In this document: positions 63,494 to 64,000 of the stretch, piece by piece
Numbering within the stretch: the first letter of the stretch is position 1
Layout of the letters: each line of letters starts with the position of its first letter
Source of the DNA: Nitrospira sp.
GTDB taxonomy: Bacteria > Nitrospirota > Nitrospiria > Nitrospirales > Nitrospiraceae
Reading direction: 5' to 3'
DNA length: 64,000 nucleotides
Assembly: GCA_020697375.1 (NCBI GenBank)
Contig: JAJFBJ010000006.1
Location: 15,373-79,372, forward strand
Program-made: the position numbers and the translations under genes
The notes under the pieces: model-generated
What the model saw: the letters and a program-made list of their open reading frames with translations, nothing else
What the model was told of the DNA's origin: nothing
The model's database searches: none

Positions 63494-64000
63494 ATGAAGC
63501 TTCAAAAGCAGGGGTGGTCCTTCATGGCTGCCGTGGCTCTGGTGGTAGGGTTATCCTCCACCGCGCTGGCCATTGAGGCGTTCCAGGAGCGGTTTGAGTG
63601 GGGGGATTTGAGCAAGCCCACCACGCTGCAGGGTCGTGTGATTATTCTGGACCCATATGATGAGGCGGTGTGGATCAACATCGCCGTGTTCGGTGGCAAC
63701 GCCGAAAGCGGCCTTTTCTGGCAGAAGATTCATCCAGGAAAGAATCTCAAGTTTTATCCAGGCGATAAAAATGTATGGGAGCAATTGAAGTCAATGGCTC
63801 GTCTTCATGCCGGACCAGCAGCGGCGAAGGAAGTCCCTCCAAGTTCCCCCACCACTCTGGTGGAGTTTGTCGCACAGGAGACCGAGCAGAATCATCGGGT
63901 AATCTCCTCGGTGAAGAAACTCAATGACAATGCCGGCGAAATAGGGAAGCCTCGCAGTATCTCTTCCTCTCGCTTAAAAGAGTGCGATGGTAAGCACGAG
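63494..64000 (+). CDS. exported protein, 3' end outside window
   Basis: 169 residues are visible; the frame is still open at the last base. AAGGAGG lies 8 bases before the ATG. Signal peptide (FMAAVALVVGLSSTALA), then SKPTTLQGRVIILDPYDEA, IAVFGGNAESGLFWQKIHPG and an Asn/Gln/Lys-rich part. No family recognised. It follows the previous exported gene by 60 bases, so they are likely one unit. Confidence 0.65.
   Translation, partial: MKLQKQGWSFMAAVALVVGLSSTALAIEAFQERFEWGDLSKPTTLQGRVIILDPYDEAVWINIAVFGGNAESGLFWQKIHPGKNLKFYPGDKNVWEQLKSMARLHAGPAAAKEVPPSSPTTLVEFVAQETEQNHRVISSVKKLNDNAGEIGKPRSISSSRLKECDGKHE

Noticed and set aside
1..64000. tRNA, rRNA and CRISPR
   Set aside because: No cloverleaf, rRNA segment or regularly spaced direct repeats were seen on reading the intergenic regions; the HEAT genes' protein repeats are coding, not a CRISPR array.

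Overview
The window looks like a chromosomal segment of a GC-rich Gram-negative bacterium. Gene content fits Nitrospira (phylum Nitrospirota) best: many exported proteins, a DsrE/TusA sulfur-carrier set, tandem HEAT-repeat proteins, fused membrane/spermidine-synthase-like proteins, and intergenic repeats with GCAGGATG ends. The assignment is an inference from gene content and style; no rRNA or marker alignment was possible. I saw no tRNA, rRNA, CRISPR array, prophage or intact transposase.

Layout. 1-5.7 kb: cell-envelope genes (a 5'-truncated DUF4105 protein, two small lipoproteins, a beta-barrel, an alpha/beta hydrolase, an MlaA-type lipoprotein). 5.7-8 kb: kbl-tdh on the minus strand, threonine to glycine plus acetyl-CoA. 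8.1-16 kb: exported proteins (TonB-C-like, YceI, LolA/DUF4412-like), two SUMF1-fold proteins on either side of a HemD-like gene, a VOC protein and a metallo-beta-lactamase-fold protein with a PqqD-like segment. 16-19.1 kb: sugar epimerase, polysaccharide deacetylase and GT4 glycosyltransferase. 20-24.4 kb: KefB-type antiporter, Rieske oxygenase, and a DsrE-TusA pair behind a strong promoter that carries a palindrome. 24.5-31.7 kb: a formiminotransferase/cyclodeaminase fusion overlapping rpsU, nth, a second DsrE protein, polA and a zincin-like metallopeptidase.

31.1-34.9 kb is the most accessory-looking part. It holds several inverted-repeat elements with related termini, an AT-richer orphan gene with a possible PD-(D/E)XK nuclease motif, and a GT39-type transferase. 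34.9-37.9 kb is a three-gene minus-strand unit (FlgT/LPP20-like exported proteins plus a lipase-like protein lacking the nucleophile serine). 38.1-44.9 kb is a plus-strand run: a degenerate alkaline-phosphatase-superfamily protein, an exported protein and five consecutive HEAT-repeat genes. I consider this run the best candidate for an uncharacterised system.

45-52.6 kb: ugd (UDP-glucuronate supply, matching the epimerase at 16 kb), a CBS protein, a membrane/spermidine-synthase fusion, a cupredoxin with an unusual ligand pattern, a ferredoxin, and an operon of DUF192, Rieske, I42-like and class IV aminotransferase genes. 52.6-62.6 kb is the classic translation/RNA operon rimP-nusA-infB-DUF503-rbfA-truB-rpsO-pnp followed by an M16 peptidase, with RNA hairpins before rimP and between rpsO and pnp. 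The window ends in two exported proteins of unknown function, the last cut by the window edge.
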